From Oscillospiraceae bacterium (GTDB lineage: Bacteria > Bacillota > Clostridia > Oscillospirales > Ruminococcaceae), in NCBI GenBank assembly GCA_017991935.1, contig JAGOPP010000012.1:20811-64004 (forward strand): DNA of 43,194 nucleotides, given 5' to 3'. The notes below the pieces were generated by a model. That model was given only the letters and a program-made list of their open reading frames with translations. It ran no database searches and was not told the DNA's origin. Below, in pieces: positions 43,169-43,194 of the stretch. Made by a program: the position numbers and the translations under genes. Numbering within the stretch: the stretch's first letter is position 1; each line of letters opens with the position of its first letter.

Positions 43169-43194
43169 CCGCGAAAACGATCGCACCAAATGAC

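Overview
The window looks like chromosome from a GC-rich, spore-forming, anaerobic Firmicute of class Clostridia. An uncultured gut Oscillospirales-type organism is my best guess; this is inference from gene content, not a database match. The evidence is: a complete S10-spc-alpha ribosomal supercluster in Gram-positive order, including adk-map-infA; a KOW-domain gene between map and infA, a clostridial habit; zinc-type S14, L36 and adenylate kinase; an archaeal-type prolyl-tRNA synthetase; spoIIAA-spoIIAB-sigF; a SipL-like SPOCS/LysM gene; and strong AGGAGG ribosome-binding sites with frequent GTG and TTG starts.

Layout. 0.1-4.6 kb: an AGCS-type sodium:amino acid symporter, a convergent FabD-like acyltransferase with an altered active site, then acpP divergent from it, and proS. 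4.6-5.6 kb: a gene-free gap with a tandem GC-rich duplication, phased A-tracts, a perfect-consensus promoter and a structured leader of about 370 nt. 5.6-20.9 kb: 32 genes from rpsJ to rplQ on one strand, closed by a terminator. 21.1-25.1 kb: a COG2509-type FAD protein, the spoIIA operon and a threonine aldolase. 25.2-25.7 kb: non-coding tandem repeats. 25.7-30.8 kb: feoAB (iron import) divergent from a copper-type P1B ATPase whose C-terminal domain has its own start site. 31.1 kb: tRNA-Lys. 31.4-32.7 kb: three unrecognised low-complexity genes on the minus strand. 32.8-35.0 kb: a YfcE-type phosphodiesterase and the SipL-like gene. 35.2-41.3 kb: a peptide ABC transporter in the order BCDF-A. 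41.6-43.1 kb: a secreted acidic protein with an NPxTG-like wall-sorting tail.

How it fits together. Most of the window is core physiology: translation, secretion (SecY), transcription (RpoA), fatty acid acyl-carrier chemistry, metal homeostasis, peptide uptake and sporulation. Nearly every transcription unit starts at a readable sigma-A promoter with a 17-bp spacer and ends at an intrinsic terminator.

The less ordinary points are: (i) tandem imperfect duplications in three intergenic gaps, two of which run into the 3' ends of genes and supply their last codons; (ii) a FabD homologue next to acpP with Tyr at the positions of Gln11 and Arg117; (iii) a probable internal start that would make a free CopZ-like chaperone from copA; (iv) the three-gene low-complexity cassette; and (v) several hairpins placed where they could control translation or readthrough. 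I found no CRISPR array, IS element or prophage, and nothing that I can show to be a wholly new system.
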